Positions 35,212 to 43,583 of a DNA stretch of 64,000 nucleotides are shown here, piece after piece (position 1 is the stretch's first letter; each line of letters starts with the position of its first letter). The position numbers were made by a program, and so were the translations under genes. The stretch is from Thiotrichaceae bacterium (GTDB lineage: Bacteria; Pseudomonadota; Gammaproteobacteria; Beggiatoales; Beggiatoaceae): NCBI GenBank assembly GCA_028688145.1, contig JAQTYU010000009.1, positions 60,130-124,129 of the forward strand, in the 5' to 3' direction. Below the pieces are notes generated by a model. It was not told where the DNA came from, did not search any database, and saw nothing but the letters and a program-made list of their open reading frames with translations.

Positions 35212-35676
35212 TTATTGAATGTTACGCCAAGTTCCATCTGCTTGACGACAGGCTTTCCCATAAACAGTTTCACGCTTTCCATCAACCACCGCCTTCATGC
35301 TGTAATCGCGGCAATATTGCCCCGCACTGGTTTGATAGGTGTTGGTGGGCGTTACCGTATATTGTGTGTTACTGTTAGGATTCGTCCAAGCAACAGGTTG
35401 TTGATCGCGGGCAGTTTCCAAACCCGAGGCGGTTCTTTGACGATCAGATTCATCCATCGAATTACCAATTGCGCCCCCCAATGCTGCCCCCGCCAATGCG
35501 CCAACAATTGTCGCCACAATCTTGCCACGTCCACCACCAACAGTAGAACCTAATGCACCGCCTGCAATCCCACCCAGTACTGCGCCCGCAGTGCCGCTTG
35601 ATGGCCCTGTTCCGGGGGCACATGCCGTGACTAATAAGCTCGACAATATAATGCCGCTTACCATTTTAAAGTTCAT
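35212..35676 (-). CDS. Glycine-zipper outer-membrane lipoprotein, 17 kDa surface antigen-like
   Basis: A 154-residue exported lipoprotein with lipobox VTAC near residue 19. Glycine-zipper segments (AGAVLGGIAGGALGSTVGGG and ALAGAALGGAIGN) follow, then NSMDESDRQRTASGLET. A C-terminal domain carries AGQYCRDY and KACRQADGTW. This is the layout of Rickettsia 17 kDa antigen/SlyB-like envelope lipoproteins, which are thought to stabilise the outer membrane. AGGGAGAA precedes the ATG. Confidence 0.82.
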   Translation of the reverse strand: MNFKMVSGIILSSLLVTACAPGTGPSSGTAGAVLGGIAGGALGSTVGGGRGKIVATIVGALAGAALGGAIGNSMDESDRQRTASGLETARDQQPVAWTNPNSNTQYTVTPTNTYQTSAGQYCRDYSMKAVVDGKRETVYGKACRQADGTWRNIQ

Positions 35677-36040
35677 GATCTATTCTCCCTAAATTTTGTT
35701 GCGATAGTGTGAATACCGTTAAAACATTATTCTACGCGAAAGCTATTGACGCGTGCATTAGCTTTAGCAATTATCCTACCATACATGCAGCCCGCATATC
35801 TTTTGGTTTAACCGTTCCGACCGCATTAAAACGAGTGATACCCTAATCAACGTTAACCATTTGTTTAATATTTATAAATATTTTATATCGCGAAGGACAA
35901 GCTTAAAAGCCAGTTGTTTTTCAATGTGGGCGGGTAGAATACTGCCTGATTAGGTTAAACTACACTACTTTTCAAAGCGCAAGCACGAACAGCATTTTGT
36001 AGCTTAGAAAATAGTTTATTTTAAATTTTAAGGTCATCAC
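35677..36040. other. Intergenic gap between divergent lipoprotein and apbE genes
   Basis: This 364-base stretch holds the promoters for the two divergent genes. The part near apbE is AT-rich. I see no gene, strong hairpin or known riboswitch in it. Confidence 0.55.
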
Positions 36041-37087
36041 ATGTTAAAAAAAATAGCTTTGTTTTTCTTAGTATTATCTTTAGTCGCCTGCAGCGAAAAA
36101 CCCCACGAGTTATTATACAAGCACCAGTTTTATGTGTTTGGCACGATGGTCGGCATCAGTATTTTTGGTTTAGCTGATGAACAGGCTAAAAAAGCAGCGG
36201 AAGCCATTGAGCAAGATTTTCAAGAAATGCACAAAAATTGGCACGCATGGAATCCTAGCAGCCCTTTGATGGATGTCAACCGCGCCATTGCGGCAGGCAA
36301 GTCGATTGAAGTCAATGACCCGACTTTGTTGCACATGCTGACGATTTCCAAAAAGTATTATACCGAAACAGAGGGTTTATTTAATCCCAGCATCGGCAAA
36401 TTGATTGAAATCTGGGGTTTCCATCAAGATGAAATGCCCAAAGGTCCTCCGCCCAGCAAAGAAGAACTCGCGAAAATTCTCGCCCAAAAAGCTTCGATGG
36501 ATGACATCACCATTGATGGCAAAATGCTCAGCTCACGCAATCCTAACGTGTACTTAGATTTTGGCGCAATTGGCAAAGGCTATGCGGTGGATTTGGCGAT
36601 TGAACATTTACAAAAGCTCGGAGTACAAAATGCGATTGTGAATGCGGGCGGCAATTTAAAAGCTATCGGCAAACGCGGCGGTTATCCTTGGCAAATCGGC
36701 ATTCGTCACCCTGACGGCACCAAAGTTTTAGCCGCTATCAGCACTGAAAAAGAAGAAAGCGTAATTACTTCAGGTGATTATGAACGTTATCGTGAGTTTG
36801 AAGGCAAGCATTATTCGCATATTCTTGACCCACGCACAGGCTTGCCCGCCCAAGAATTCACCTCGGTGACGGTGATTGATAAGAACGGCGCGTTAGCCGA
36901 TGCCGCATCCACCGCGCTGAGCATTGCTGGGGTGAAAGATTGGTATAACATTGCCAAGAAATTAGGGGTTAAATATGTGATGCTGAGGGATCAAGAAGGC
37001 ACGGTTTATCTCAATCCTGCGATGGTGGAACGCATTCAATTTGATCCAAAACATCCGCCAAAAGCAAAAATTTCGGATGATTTGTAA
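36041..37087 (+). CDS. apbE: FAD:protein FMN transferase ApbE
   Basis: A 348-residue lipoprotein-type ApbE with lipobox LVAC near residue 17. It attaches FMN to threonine or serine of periplasmic-side flavoproteins such as RnfG, RnfD and NqrB/C. Typical stretches are YVFGTMVGI, FNPSIGKLIEIWGFH, LDFGAIGKGYAVD, AIVNAGGNLKAIG and DYERYREFEGKHYSHILDPR. The late NGALADAASTAL holds the catalytic aspartate region. An Rnf subunit (rnfE, 23718) is in the window but its flavinylated partners are not. Confidence 0.93.
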   Translation: MLKKIALFFLVLSLVACSEKPHELLYKHQFYVFGTMVGISIFGLADEQAKKAAEAIEQDFQEMHKNWHAWNPSSPLMDVNRAIAAGKSIEVNDPTLLHMLTISKKYYTETEGLFNPSIGKLIEIWGFHQDEMPKGPPPSKEELAKILAQKASMDDITIDGKMLSSRNPNVYLDFGAIGKGYAVDLAIEHLQKLGVQNAIVNAGGNLKAIGKRGGYPWQIGIRHPDGTKVLAAISTEKEESVITSGDYERYREFEGKHYSHILDPRTGLPAQEFTSVTVIDKNGALADAASTALSIAGVKDWYNIAKKLGVKYVMLRDQEGTVYLNPAMVERIQFDPKHPPKAKISDDL

Positions 37088-37103
37088 AAAGTTCAGTTTG
37101 TCG

Positions 37104-37144
37104 ATTTAGGACTGGCAGTCCTTCAAGGACTGCCAGTCCTAAAT
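37104..37144. terminator. Perfect 18-bp hairpin between convergent apbE and modA
   Basis: The arm at 37104-37121 (ATTTAGGACTGGCAGTCC) pairs perfectly with 37127-37144 across a 5-base loop. It sits just after apbE and downstream of modA on the other strand, and can act as a two-way terminator. It also recalls the GACCTGC hairpins in shape. Confidence 0.7.
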
Positions 37145-37249
37145 CACCCACCATCCTGCTTAACCCACGACTTACATCATATTTTCCTTCCGTGAAAAAA
37201 ACTAGACTTTGTGATTATGACAAAATATGTCAGGACTACTCCCTGTATA

Positions 37250-38008
37250 TCAAGGGGTACGTACAGGCACGCTGTAACCATATTTTTCAATAATATTACG
37301 TACTTGTGGGGACTTCATAAACTCAAGAAAGGCTCGGGCAGCCAAGTTATTTTCGGCAAACTTCAATAAAACCGCTTGTTGTTCAATCGGTAAGTAGAAT
37401 TTTTGAGGCACAATCCATATCGAACCTTCGATTTTCTTACTAGGATTTAATAAAGACAGTGCGGTAAATCCCAATTCAACTTTTTCTGCTGCAATCATAT
37501 CGCGTGCATCAACGGCATTCTGTGCAAAAATCGCCTTTGTTTCCAAAGTAGACCAAACCTTCATTTCTTCTACAACGCTATGTGCAGCAATTCCGTAAGC
37601 GGTGTCTGTAAAATTAGGAATTACAATATGTTCAAACTTGGCGGTGTGCAATATCTCACCTTTAGTATCGACTAAATTAGGATTTTTACTCCATAAAGCC
37701 AATTTTCCAATGGCATAAGTAAAACGTGAGTCTTTTGCAACCAAACCCTCGCTTTCTAAACTTTTTGCCATGCTTAAATCACCCAGCAAAACGATGTCAA
37801 AATCCTGTGTTTCCTTCGCAAGGCTTGCCAGTTTACCCGAGGTTTTAAACACTAATTTCACAGTATGTGTCGTTTTCTTTTCAAATAAACGAACGATTTC
37901 TTCTGCCGCAGGAATAAAATTCATTACGCTGCCTACACGCACTTCTCCAGCATGGCTACTGTTGGATAACAATACCCAGCCCACAAAAAACATTAATTTT
38001 TTTAGCAT
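37250..38008 (-). CDS. modA: Molybdate ABC transporter substrate-binding protein, orphan
   Basis: A 252-residue periplasmic binding protein with a signal peptide ending at NSSHA. The type-2 binding fold shows VGSVMNFIPAAEEIVRLFEK, FKTSGKLASLAKE near residue 56, FDIVLLGDLSMAKSLES, and VELGFTALSLL. This matches ModA-type molybdate or related oxyanion binders. The permease and ATPase genes modB and modC are not adjacent. Specificity for molybdate rather than tungstate or another oxyanion is not proven. Confidence 0.75.
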   Translation of the reverse strand: MLKKLMFFVGWVLLSNSSHAGEVRVGSVMNFIPAAEEIVRLFEKKTTHTVKLVFKTSGKLASLAKETQDFDIVLLGDLSMAKSLESEGLVAKDSRFTYAIGKLALWSKNPNLVDTKGEILHTAKFEHIVIPNFTDTAYGIAAHSVVEEMKVWSTLETKAIFAQNAVDARDMIAAEKVELGFTALSLLNPSKKIEGSIWIVPQKFYLPIEQQAVLLKFAENNLAARAFLEFMKSPQVRNIIEKYGYSVPVRTP

Positions 38009-38258
38009 GATAGTTCTCTTTTATGAAAAAAGTATTTCATAATGGTAAATACTGTTCAGTATTATGTAAAGATGATAAAAAGTCCAAACCTATCGGATAA
38101 AAATGAGTTGAGTGGGGAAATAGTCGGAAATCTAAATCAAGGTAACATAACCTTATCGATTTATAAATTATCAATAATCTCACGTTAAATTCCCCCTTGC
38201 CTTTTCAAACGGACGCAAGATAATAAACCATCTTTGTGAACGTCGAACTAAAAACCAC

Positions 38259-38867
38259 ATGCGTGTTAAATCCCTGTTAGAACCCCAAGTACGCCTCCAA
38301 ATCGCCCAAGTCACCGCCCGCATTATGGTGCAAGAAGGCATTAACGACTATCAAATGGCTAAAAATAAAGCCGTCGCACAACTTGGCATTCCTCACACCA
38401 AAAATCTACCCAGCAACAGCGAAATTGAAGCAGAGGTTTTGATTTATCAACGGCTTTTTCTGGGTGAATCGCACACCCATCATATCCGTAAATTGCGCGA
38501 AGTCGCGATAAAAGCCATGCGCTTATTTCAAGAATTTTCACCGCGCTTAGTCGGCAGCGTGTTACAAGGCACGGCGCATCAACACAGCGAAGTGCAATTA
38601 CATTTATTCACCGCCGCGCCCGAAAATGTTGCCTTTTTCCTGATGAAACAAGAAATTCCCTACGAAATGGGCGAAAAGAAATATCGACAAGCCGCGCAAC
38701 AAGTCATCACTTTTCCAAGCTATCACTTTATGGCGGGCGAACAAGCGATTAGCCTTGTGGTATTTGCGGAAAACGATATTCGTTGGTCGCCGCCCAGCCC
38801 GATTGACAATAAACCGATGCGCCGCGCCGATTTACGTGCGGTCGAAGCCTTATTGCAAGCATCGTGA
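38259..38867 (+). CDS. Conserved hypothetical protein, nucleotidyltransferase-like
   Basis: A 202-residue cytoplasmic protein. The core LVGSVLQGTAHQHSEVQLHLF near residue 97 looks like the GS...D.D element of the polymerase-beta nucleotidyltransferase fold, but the two metal-binding aspartates are not present in that position. The C-terminus (RRADLRAVEALL) resembles other uncharacterised members. Its stop overlaps the GTG start of priA by 3 bases, so it is co-translated with the restart helicase. Function is not known. Confidence 0.6.
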   Translation: MRVKSLLEPQVRLQIAQVTARIMVQEGINDYQMAKNKAVAQLGIPHTKNLPSNSEIEAEVLIYQRLFLGESHTHHIRKLREVAIKAMRLFQEFSPRLVGSVLQGTAHQHSEVQLHLFTAAPENVAFFLMKQEIPYEMGEKKYRQAAQQVITFPSYHFMAGEQAISLVVFAENDIRWSPPSPIDNKPMRRADLRAVEALLQAS

Positions 38868-41065
38868 TTTATCAAGTTGCCGTCCCCACGCCCCTAGACC
38901 AAGTTTTTGATTATTTGCCCCCCGAAAATTGGATGCCGTATCCCTTGGCGGTGGGAATGCGCGTGCTCGTGCCTTTTGGAAACAGAGTGCTCGGCGGGCT
39001 GATTGTCGCGATTCAAGAAGAGAGCGATTGCCCCATCGAAAAGCTCAAAGCGATTCGCGCCGTTTTAGACAAAACGCCTTTATTCAATACGGAAGAATTG
39101 GCTTTATTACAATGGGTTAGCCGTTATTATCATTATCCATTGGGCGAGGTTTTAGATGCTGCTTTGCCCAGTCTGTTGCGCAGTGGCAAAACTGAACTGG
39201 TCAAGAAACCCACGCAGCGCGTTTACAGCCTCAGTCCGCAAGCGCGGGAATTTACTTTAGAAACGCTGCCGCTTAAAAAAAACACCGTACAACATCGAAT
39301 TTGCAGCCTGCTTTGGGAATACAGCGAAGCTTTAAGTCGCGAAGCAATTCTTCAACAAATTCCCACCGCCGCCCCAAGTTTGTCAAAATTAGTCGGCGCG
39401 GGCTGGTTAATTGAAGAAGTTCGAGAACGCAAAGAACTGCTCGAAACTTTTCCCCAAGACAGCCCGCCCGAACTCAATCCCGACCAACGCGCCGCCGTCA
39501 CTAAAATCACTGATTCGTTAGATAAATTTTTCCCCTGCGTGCTCGACGGGGTCACGGGCAGCGGCAAAACCGAAGTCTATTTACAAGTCATTGCCGAAGT
39601 ATTGACGCAACAGCGTCAAGCCTTGGTGTTAGTGCCTGAAATCAATTTAACCCCGCAAATGTTGCAGCGTTTTCGCCAACGTTTTCCCGTGAATATTGCG
39701 GTTTTGCACTCGCAAATTTCCGCGCCTGCACGCTTGCAAGCATGGCGGGCGGCACAATCGGGGACGGCGCAAATTGTCATCGGCACACGTTCTGCGGTGT
39801 GGACAAGTTTCGCCAATTTAGGCGTGATTGTGGTCGATGAAGAGCATGATTTATCCTATAAACAACAAGATAGCCTGCGTTATTCTGCCCGCGATGTGGC
39901 GATGGTGCGGGCGCAACGCACCAATATTCCCATCATTTTAGGCAGTGCAACGCCTTGTTTAGAAACACTTTACAATGCACAGCAGGGGCGTTATACCCAT
40001 TTAAGTTTGCCAGAACGTGCAGGCAGTGCGGCGCATCCCAGCGTGAAAATTGTGGATATGCGCCAGCAGCCACGACAATTATTATCAAAAACTTTACATC
40101 AGGCGATTAAACAGCGTTTAGCTGAAAAACAACAAGTTTTATTATTTATGAATCGGCGCGGTTATGCCCCGACTTTGACTTGTTATCATTGCGGATGGGT
40201 GGCGCATTGTCTGGCTTGTAGCGCGAATTTAACCTATCATGCGCAGCCGCCGCGTTTGGAATGTCATCATTGTGGTGTGGTGAGACCTTTAGATATTGTC
40301 TGCCCTGAATGCCAACACACAGAGCTGCATTTTTTAGGACGAGGCACGGAACGCATTGAAGAAGATTTACAGGCTTTATTTCCAGAAGCGCGTATTTTAC
40401 GCATTGACAGCGACAGCACCCGTCAAAAACAAAAAATGCAGGGTTTCATCGAGCAAATTCATGCGGGCGAAGCCGATATTTTAATTGGCACGCAAATGCT
40501 GGCAAAAGGGCATCATTTTCCGCAAGTGACTTTAGTCGGGGTGTTGAATTGTGACGGTGGGCTGTTTAACGTGGATTTTCGCGGCAGTGAACATCTTGCA
40601 CAAATGCTGGTGCAGGTTTCTGGGCGGGCGGGGCGTGAGGCGGTGGCGGGCGAGGTAATTTTGCAAACTTATCATCCTGAACACGCGCTGTTTCAACATT
40701 TATTACAACAAGGTTATCCCGCGTTTGCTGAAATTGCCTTGCAGGAGCGGCGCGAGGCGAATTTGCCGCCTTATGGTTATTTAGCATTGTTGCGCACGGA
40801 AGCGGAGAATTTTGAAAAAGCCGTCAATGTGTTGCAGGCGGCGAAAATGGAATTAAATATTTTTTCAGACATTGAATTGTGGGGGCCTGTACGTGCGCCA
40901 ATGGAAAAACGCGCGCATTTTTACCGAGCGCAATTGCTATTACAAAGTGTGCGCCGTGACGCATTACATCAAGGTTTACGGGCGGTAATGCCTAATTTGC
41001 GTAAATTGGCAAACGCGCAAAAAGTCAGATTTTCGCTGGATATTGATCCGCTAGATTTGTTGTGA
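38864..41065 (+). CDS. priA: Primosomal helicase PriA
   Basis: A 733-residue 3'-5' helicase that restarts collapsed replication forks. The N-terminal DNA-binding part reads VAVPTPLDQVFDYLPP. The Walker A is DGVTGSGKTEVYLQ near residue 225, and VVDEEHDLSYKQQ is the DEAH box. Zinc ligands are CYHCGWVAHCLACSAN, CHHCG and CPECQ. The late helicase motifs DILIGTQMLAKGHHFPQVTL and QVSGRAGR are intact. It starts with GTG in a four-base overlap with the gene before it. Length is normal. Confidence 0.94.
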   Translation: MIYQVAVPTPLDQVFDYLPPENWMPYPLAVGMRVLVPFGNRVLGGLIVAIQEESDCPIEKLKAIRAVLDKTPLFNTEELALLQWVSRYYHYPLGEVLDAALPSLLRSGKTELVKKPTQRVYSLSPQAREFTLETLPLKKNTVQHRICSLLWEYSEALSREAILQQIPTAAPSLSKLVGAGWLIEEVRERKELLETFPQDSPPELNPDQRAAVTKITDSLDKFFPCVLDGVTGSGKTEVYLQVIAEVLTQQRQALVLVPEINLTPQMLQRFRQRFPVNIAVLHSQISAPARLQAWRAAQSGTAQIVIGTRSAVWTSFANLGVIVVDEEHDLSYKQQDSLRYSARDVAMVRAQRTNIPIILGSATPCLETLYNAQQGRYTHLSLPERAGSAAHPSVKIVDMRQQPRQLLSKTLHQAIKQRLAEKQQVLLFMNRRGYAPTLTCYHCGWVAHCLACSANLTYHAQPPRLECHHCGVVRPLDIVCPECQHTELHFLGRGTERIEEDLQALFPEARILRIDSDSTRQKQKMQGFIEQIHAGEADILIGTQMLAKGHHFPQVTLVGVLNCDGGLFNVDFRGSEHLAQMLVQVSGRAGREAVAGEVILQTYHPEHALFQHLLQQGYPAFAEIALQERREANLPPYGYLALLRTEAENFEKAVNVLQAAKMELNIFSDIELWGPVRAPMEKRAHFYRAQLLLQSVRRDALHQGLRAVMPNLRKLANAQKVRFSLDIDPLDLL

Positions 41066-41412
41066 AAACAGGGGAATTTTATATCGAAAGGAGAGATAAT
41101 AGCGGCATCCTAGACGCGACCAACACCTAGGACACCTAACCACATCAAGTTGGTAGGAGAAACTTGAGAGGTAGCTGTCTTCTATATGGCAATTGCCGTG
41201 CCAGCCTGCTTTTCAATCAAAAATCTTCATTAACTATTTAATAGTAATAGATTTTAAATGCGATCTTGTTTTTAGAGCGGGATTTTGGCGAAGCGATGTG
41301 CAAATTTTGAACAGCTCAGATTGTTGGAGAATTTACGCTTGCGTCAAATTTTCGGTAGGGATTTTAAGAGTATTTCTGAACTATAATTGACTCGACTATC
41401 CCAATTCACATA
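41066..41412. other. Gap with unexplained hairpin-forming segment
   Basis: No gene is supported. Between about 41093 and 41205 there are nested short complementarities, for example TCAAGTT near 41147 with AACTTGA near 41163 around a GGTAGGAGA loop, and the GGCAATTGCC palindrome near 41189. The segment could be a structured RNA or the edge of a lost mobile element. I cannot match it to a known RNA family. Confidence 0.35.
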
Positions 41413-41701
41413 ATGGAAACATATATGACAAGCATTACTAAATTATCGCAATTAGATTTAAACGGCACGTACAGTTATGCAGATTATTTAACTTGGAAAT
41501 TTGATGAGCGACTAGAATTAATTAGAGGTCATAAGACTGCAAAATACCAACTTGCTGCCATGTATTCGGAAGACGACATCGCCACACCGCACTTAATACC
41601 CTGAATTAAAAATAGATTTGGGAGAGGTGTTTGCAGAATTACGTTGCACTTCATACAAGTCACTTACCACACTGCCTGCTCAGTTGAACCGCAACAAATA
41701 A
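41413..41701 (+). pseudogene. Uma2-family (DUF820) endonuclease remnant
   Basis: The first 40 codons read like a Uma2 N-terminus (KLSQLDLNGTYSYADYLTWK, then RLELIRG). The centre of the protein, including the catalytic residues, is missing. Next comes AMYSEDDIATPHLIP, then a frame change to PELKIDLGEVFAEL, which is the usual C-terminal signature. The gene is therefore deleted inside and frameshifted. It marks a small accessory patch with the AbiE pair that follows. Confidence 0.7.
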
Positions 41702-42004
41702 TCATAACCACTCAACAAGCAATTCTTCTTCCTCAAAATAATATTCTAAATCCTCTTTATTTCTAACCCAGTCATCAAACCCACCATTTTCTGTATATTT
41801 AAGGATTAAAAAATCTCCAGATTCAGATGAGGGTTCAACTTTAATGAATTTTCCAATATCTTGTTTTTGATTGCTCGCAATAATCCGACCCACAGTATTG
41901 ATTTTGATTTCCACGAGCTTATTCCTAGTTACAAATGAAAACTGATACAGCTTTGTGATAGCCAAAGTCTTGTCGTCAAAATAATATATACTTTTATTCG
42001 TCAA
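41702..42004 (-). CDS. Hypothetical protein
   Basis: A 100-residue acidic protein with several aromatic residues (SIYYFDDKTLAITKLYQFSF) and a C-terminus rich in glutamate (YYFEEEELLVEWL). There is no signal peptide, membrane segment or recognised motif. It is AT-rich compared with the housekeeping genes and lies between a Uma2 remnant and the AbiE operon on the opposite strand, so it is probably accessory. I do not recognise its family. Confidence 0.45.
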   Translation of the reverse strand: MTNKSIYYFDDKTLAITKLYQFSFVTRNKLVEIKINTVGRIIASNQKQDIGKFIKVEPSSESGDFLILKYTENGGFDDWVRNKEDLEYYFEEEELLVEWL

Positions 42005-42060
42005 TTATCTATTGTTAACGAATAAAAGTAACATCACTGTCTCACGAATTTCAGAAAATT

Positions 42061-42666
42061 ATGAAACACCAAACCCATGCACAGCGTATTATCCAACTGG
42101 CTCATCAGAAGGGTGTCATTCGTACCTGTGATGCACAGTACGCAGGCGTTCCGAACGGTGTGCTCACTCGAATGACTGAACAAGGTCAACTCGAAAAAAT
42201 TATGCGGGGACTTTATCGTTTACCAACGACGGCAATTTCTGAGCATGAAAGTTTGATGACCGTTGCCGCTAAAGTTCCACAAGCAAATTTTTGCCTACTC
42301 ACTGCCCTACAATTCCATGAATTGACGACTCAATTGCCCAGTCAAGTGTGGATAGCGATGCCGCGTGGCAGTCATATCCCAAAGTTTGATTATCCACCAC
42401 TCAAAATGATTCAGTGTTCTGAAGACTCTTATTCCGAAGGAGTTGAAATATTTGAGTATGAACATGTGAAACTGAAGATTTATAACATCGCAAAAACAAT
42501 CGCAGACTGTTTTAAACATCGCAATAAAATTGGAATAGAAACTGCCTTAGAAGCCTTAAAACAAGCACGTGCACAAAAAAGGGTGACTGCTGATGAACTG
42601 TGGCATTTTGCCAAAATATGCCGAGTTACCAATATCATGCTCCCTTATCTGGAAGTCATTGGATGA
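42061..42666 (+). CDS. abiEi: AbiEi-type antitoxin / transcriptional regulator
   Basis: A 201-residue protein of the type IV AbiE toxin-antitoxin family. The N-terminal winged-helix part (RIIQLAHQKGVIRTCDAQ, RGLYRLP) binds the operon promoter in characterised members. The C-terminal domain (ANFCLLTALQFHELTTQLPS, VWIAMPRG, AKTIADCFKHRNKIG) is the antitoxin part. Its stop overlaps the start of the toxin gene by 3 bases, the usual AbiE layout. Base composition is lower in GC than the core genes. Confidence 0.85.
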   Translation: MKHQTHAQRIIQLAHQKGVIRTCDAQYAGVPNGVLTRMTEQGQLEKIMRGLYRLPTTAISEHESLMTVAAKVPQANFCLLTALQFHELTTQLPSQVWIAMPRGSHIPKFDYPPLKMIQCSEDSYSEGVEIFEYEHVKLKIYNIAKTIADCFKHRNKIGIETALEALKQARAQKRVTADELWHFAKICRVTNIMLPYLEVIG

Positions 42667-43514
42667 ACAAAAACCTTGATATTTCTATACGACAACGTTT
42701 ACTAAACTATGCGAAAGCTGAAAAAGTTGATTTTAATCAAGTGCTCATTCGGTTTACATTGGAACGAATTCTTTACCGCCTCAGTCAGTCCAAGCATGCC
42801 GATAATTTTTTGCTTAAAGGCTCGCTGTTATTTGCTCTTTGGTACGATATGCCTCACCGCCCAACAAAAGACGCGGATTTATTGGGTTTTGGTGCAAGTG
42901 ATGTGGAGACTATTACCCAGAAATTTCGTGAAGTTGCAGCAATTGCCACAGATGACGGTATTATTTTTGATCCAAACAGCATCATGGTTTCAGAAATTCG
43001 CGAAGAAGCTGATTATGGTGGTATGCGTGTTGTTATAAGGGGTTTGTTGAATCATGCCGTTTGTAAAGTGCAATTAGATATAGGCTTTGGGGACGCAGTC
43101 ACACCAGCTCCTAACTACGAACCTTACCCTGTATTACTCAAAGATTTACCTGCACCTCAATTGCGAACTTATCCAATTTATACAGTTGTTTCTGAGAAGT
43201 TACACGCAATTGTTTTGCTCGGCATGGGAAACAGTCGCATGAAAGATTATTTTGATTTATCAATAATTTTTGAGCATGAAACGCTAGATGAGCATCTTTT
43301 AGTCGAAGCAATACATAACACGTTCATGCGCCGTAAGATGAACATACCGACAGTATTACCGTTTGGACTGAGTGACGAATTTGCAGAGATAAAGCAAAAG
43401 GATTGGTTAGCATTTTTGAAGAAAAATAACCTAACTCCTCGTCCCTTATCAGAAGTTGTCAGTTTCTTACGTATCAAACTAGAGCCACTTTTGAATAAGT
43501 TACTTTCTGCATAG
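42663..43514 (+). CDS. abiEii: AbiEii-type nucleotidyltransferase toxin
   Basis: A 283-residue AbiEii/MenT-like nucleotidyltransferase. The ATG at 42663 overlaps the antitoxin stop; an earlier in-frame start inside the antitoxin gene is not likely. The conserved GS motif is FLLKGSLLFALWYDMPHRPT followed by KDADLLGFG, which carries the metal-binding aspartates. Downstream, the second acidic strand is CKVQLDIGFGD and YTVVSEKLHAIV carries the family lysine and glutamate. Characterised members block growth until silenced by AbiEi and can limit phage. Both genes look intact. Confidence 0.85.
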   Translation: MNKNLDISIRQRLLNYAKAEKVDFNQVLIRFTLERILYRLSQSKHADNFLLKGSLLFALWYDMPHRPTKDADLLGFGASDVETITQKFREVAAIATDDGIIFDPNSIMVSEIREEADYGGMRVVIRGLLNHAVCKVQLDIGFGDAVTPAPNYEPYPVLLKDLPAPQLRTYPIYTVVSEKLHAIVLLGMGNSRMKDYFDLSIIFEHETLDEHLLVEAIHNTFMRRKMNIPTVLPFGLSDEFAEIKQKDWLAFLKKNNLTPRPLSEVVSFLRIKLEPLLNKLLSA

Positions 43515-43583
43515 ATGTTCATCGTAATCGGCTTTATCCTCGCCTGAACCATCCTTATGCTAATGACGGTTCAGACCCAATAC

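Noticed and set aside
42600..42662. Longer AbiEii start inside the antitoxin gene
   Set aside because: AbiE toxins usually start at the overlap with the antitoxin stop, and the ATG at 42663 gives that layout.
42061..43514. Novel defence system
   Set aside because: The pair matches the known type IV AbiE toxin-antitoxin family, so it is not new by itself.
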